A program made the position numbers and the translations under genes. From contig NZ_CXSU01000012.1 in the NCBI RefSeq assembly GCF_001403795.1, positions 1,316,555-1,380,554 of the forward strand: 64,000 nt of DNA, given 5' to 3'. Below the pieces are notes generated by a model. That model was not told the origin of the DNA. It worked only from the letters and a program-made list of their open reading frames with translations, and made no database searches. The stretch is from Jannaschia donghaensis. Lineage in GTDB: Bacteria; Pseudomonadota; Alphaproteobacteria; Rhodobacterales; Rhodobacteraceae. Shown piece after piece: positions 63,162 to 64,000 of this stretch. How positions within the stretch are numbered: position 1 is the stretch's first letter; the number at the start of each line of letters is the position of its first letter.

Positions 63162-64000
63162 ATGCTCGCCAATGCCAACCGCCTGACGCCATACCTGTTC
63201 CTGGCCCCCGCGATCCTGATCCTCGCGGTCGCGCTGATGTATCCGGTCGGCTATATGATCTGGGCCAGCTTCCTCGACTGGAACCCCAGTCAGCGGATCG
63301 CAGAGGCCGACTTCGTCGGGCTGCGCAACTATACCAACCTGTTCAGCGATGCAGCCTTCCTCGAAAGCCTGGGCGTGACGCTGCGGTTCGCCGCCGTCGT
63401 CGTGACGGTCGAGATGGTTCTGGGCGTCGGCCTGGCCCTTCTGCTGGACCGGCAGCTGCGCGGCATGACGATCCTGCGCACCGTGTTCATCCTGCCCATG
63501 ATGATTGCCCCCATCGTGGTGGGCCTGATGTGGCGCTACATGTATCACCCCACCGTCGGCATCCTGAACCGGACGCTCAAATCGATGGGCCTGGACCCGG
63601 TTCCCTGGCTGTCCGACGGCGGCTGGGCCTTCACATCCGTCGTGATCGCCGACGTCTGGCAGTGGACGCCCTTCATCTTCATCCTGTCGCTTGCCGCCCT
63701 GCAATCGCTGCCGAAATCCGCGATGGAGGCGGCGCGCATCGACGGCGCGACGGGCTGGCAGTTGATCTTCTACATCAAACTGCCGCTGATGATGCCCGTT
63801 CTGATCGTGACCGCGCTCCTGCGCCTGATCGACGCCTTCAAAGTGCTGGAGGTCATCCTGGTGATGACCAACGGCGGGCCGGGTCTGTCGACAGAAATCC
63901 TGGCGCTGCGCATCTCCCGCACCGCTTCGGAATTCCGCGAATTGGGATATGCGGCGGCCATGTCCAATCTGCTTTTGATCCTGCTCATGGTCCTGACCCT
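63162..64000 (+). CDS. ABC transporter permease, sugar (MalF/UgpA) type, cut by window edge
   Basis: The 5' part (about 279 residues) of an inner-membrane permease. It begins MLANANRLTPYLFLAPAILI and shows several membrane segments (LAVALMYPVGYMIWASF, AAVVVTVEMVLGVGLALLL, PMMIAPIVVGLMWRYMY, AMSNLLLILLMVL). The EAA loop that contacts the ATPase is present: SAMEAARIDGATGWQLIFYI followed by KLPLMMPVLI. It is the first of the two permeases expected for a CUT1 importer. The second would lie beyond the window. The ATG at 63162 has only a weak purine stretch upstream. Confidence 0.92.
   Translation, partial: MLANANRLTPYLFLAPAILILAVALMYPVGYMIWASFLDWNPSQRIAEADFVGLRNYTNLFSDAAFLESLGVTLRFAAVVVTVEMVLGVGLALLLDRQLRGMTILRTVFILPMMIAPIVVGLMWRYMYHPTVGILNRTLKSMGLDPVPWLSDGGWAFTSVVIADVWQWTPFIFILSLAALQSLPKSAMEAARIDGATGWQLIFYIKLPLMMPVLIVTALLRLIDAFKVLEVILVMTNGGPGLSTEILALRISRTASEFRELGYAAAMSNLLLILLMVLT

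Overview
The window is GC-rich DNA of an alphaproteobacterium, most likely a member of the Rhodobacteraceae (Roseobacter group). The evidence is gene content and order: the sulfur-assimilation run cysG-DUF2849-cysI-cysH-DUF934-fpr, form II CO-dehydrogenase-like genes with their cox accessory genes, two FAD/GcvT-type demethylating dehydrogenases, stand-alone Hint-domain proteins, and many genes coupled by 4-base ATGA/GTGA overlaps. No prophage, insertion sequence, CRISPR array or plasmid backbone is visible. It reads as ordinary chromosome.

Layout. 1-4.1 kb: the 5' part of an acyl-CoA synthetase gene, a small lipoprotein, a tightly coupled moaA / Fe-S protein / histidine phosphatase operon, and a leishmanolysin-like protease. 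4.6-10.6 kb: an Lrp/AsnC regulator divergent from the sulfur-assimilation operon (siroheme synthase, sulfite reductase, APS-type reductase and a ferredoxin-NADP reductase to supply electrons), with a 21-bp inverted repeat in the shared promoter region. 10.7-12.2 kb: a repeat-rich membrane-anchored protein and infC, which appears to start with ATC. 12.6-23.8 kb (minus strand): a molybdenum hydroxylase locus (coxM, coxL, coxS, a molybdopterin-binding protein, xdhC), then an OmpA-like coiled-coil protein and DUF1203, then the maturation genes coxE and coxD with a small P-loop kinase gene wedged between them.

23.9-39.5 kb: housekeeping and small operons: YceI, a divergent Tag DNA glycosylase, a PRC-barrel protein, rpsF-rpsR-rplI, a Tat-exported cyclic nucleotidase, a PQQ-type sugar dehydrogenase, trigger factor, a MarR-type regulator, XRE-sdhE, an aspartate aminotransferase coupled to an EF-hand protein and an unknown gene, xth, an aldo/keto reductase, DUF1499 and glycerate 2-kinase. 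39.6-44.7 kb: tRNA-Leu(UAG), two tandem Hint-domain genes, NAD(P)HX repair, and glnB-glnA with strong terminators.

44.7-52.5 kb: protocatechuate catabolism (pcaC-pcaH-pcaG), a histidinol-dehydrogenase-family enzyme, and two overlapping genes for FAD/folate dehydrogenases of the dimethylglycine/sarcosine dehydrogenase type. 52.8-57.1 kb: aroQ, a small kinase, and a convergent selenium pair (selU and an oxidoreductase-SelD fusion) that would make selenophosphate and put it into tRNA. 57.3-64 kb: a double SnoaL-like protein, two LacI repressors, and an ABC sugar-type importer (ATPase, binding protein, first permease, cut by the window edge), with palindromic LacI-type operators between regulators and transporter.

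No convincing wholly new multi-gene system was found. The best leads are the kinase inserted in the cox maturation operon, the Hint tandem lacking the expected nucleophile, the Lrp/sulfur operator, the aminotransferase-EF-hand operon, and the dual-LacI control of the last transporter.
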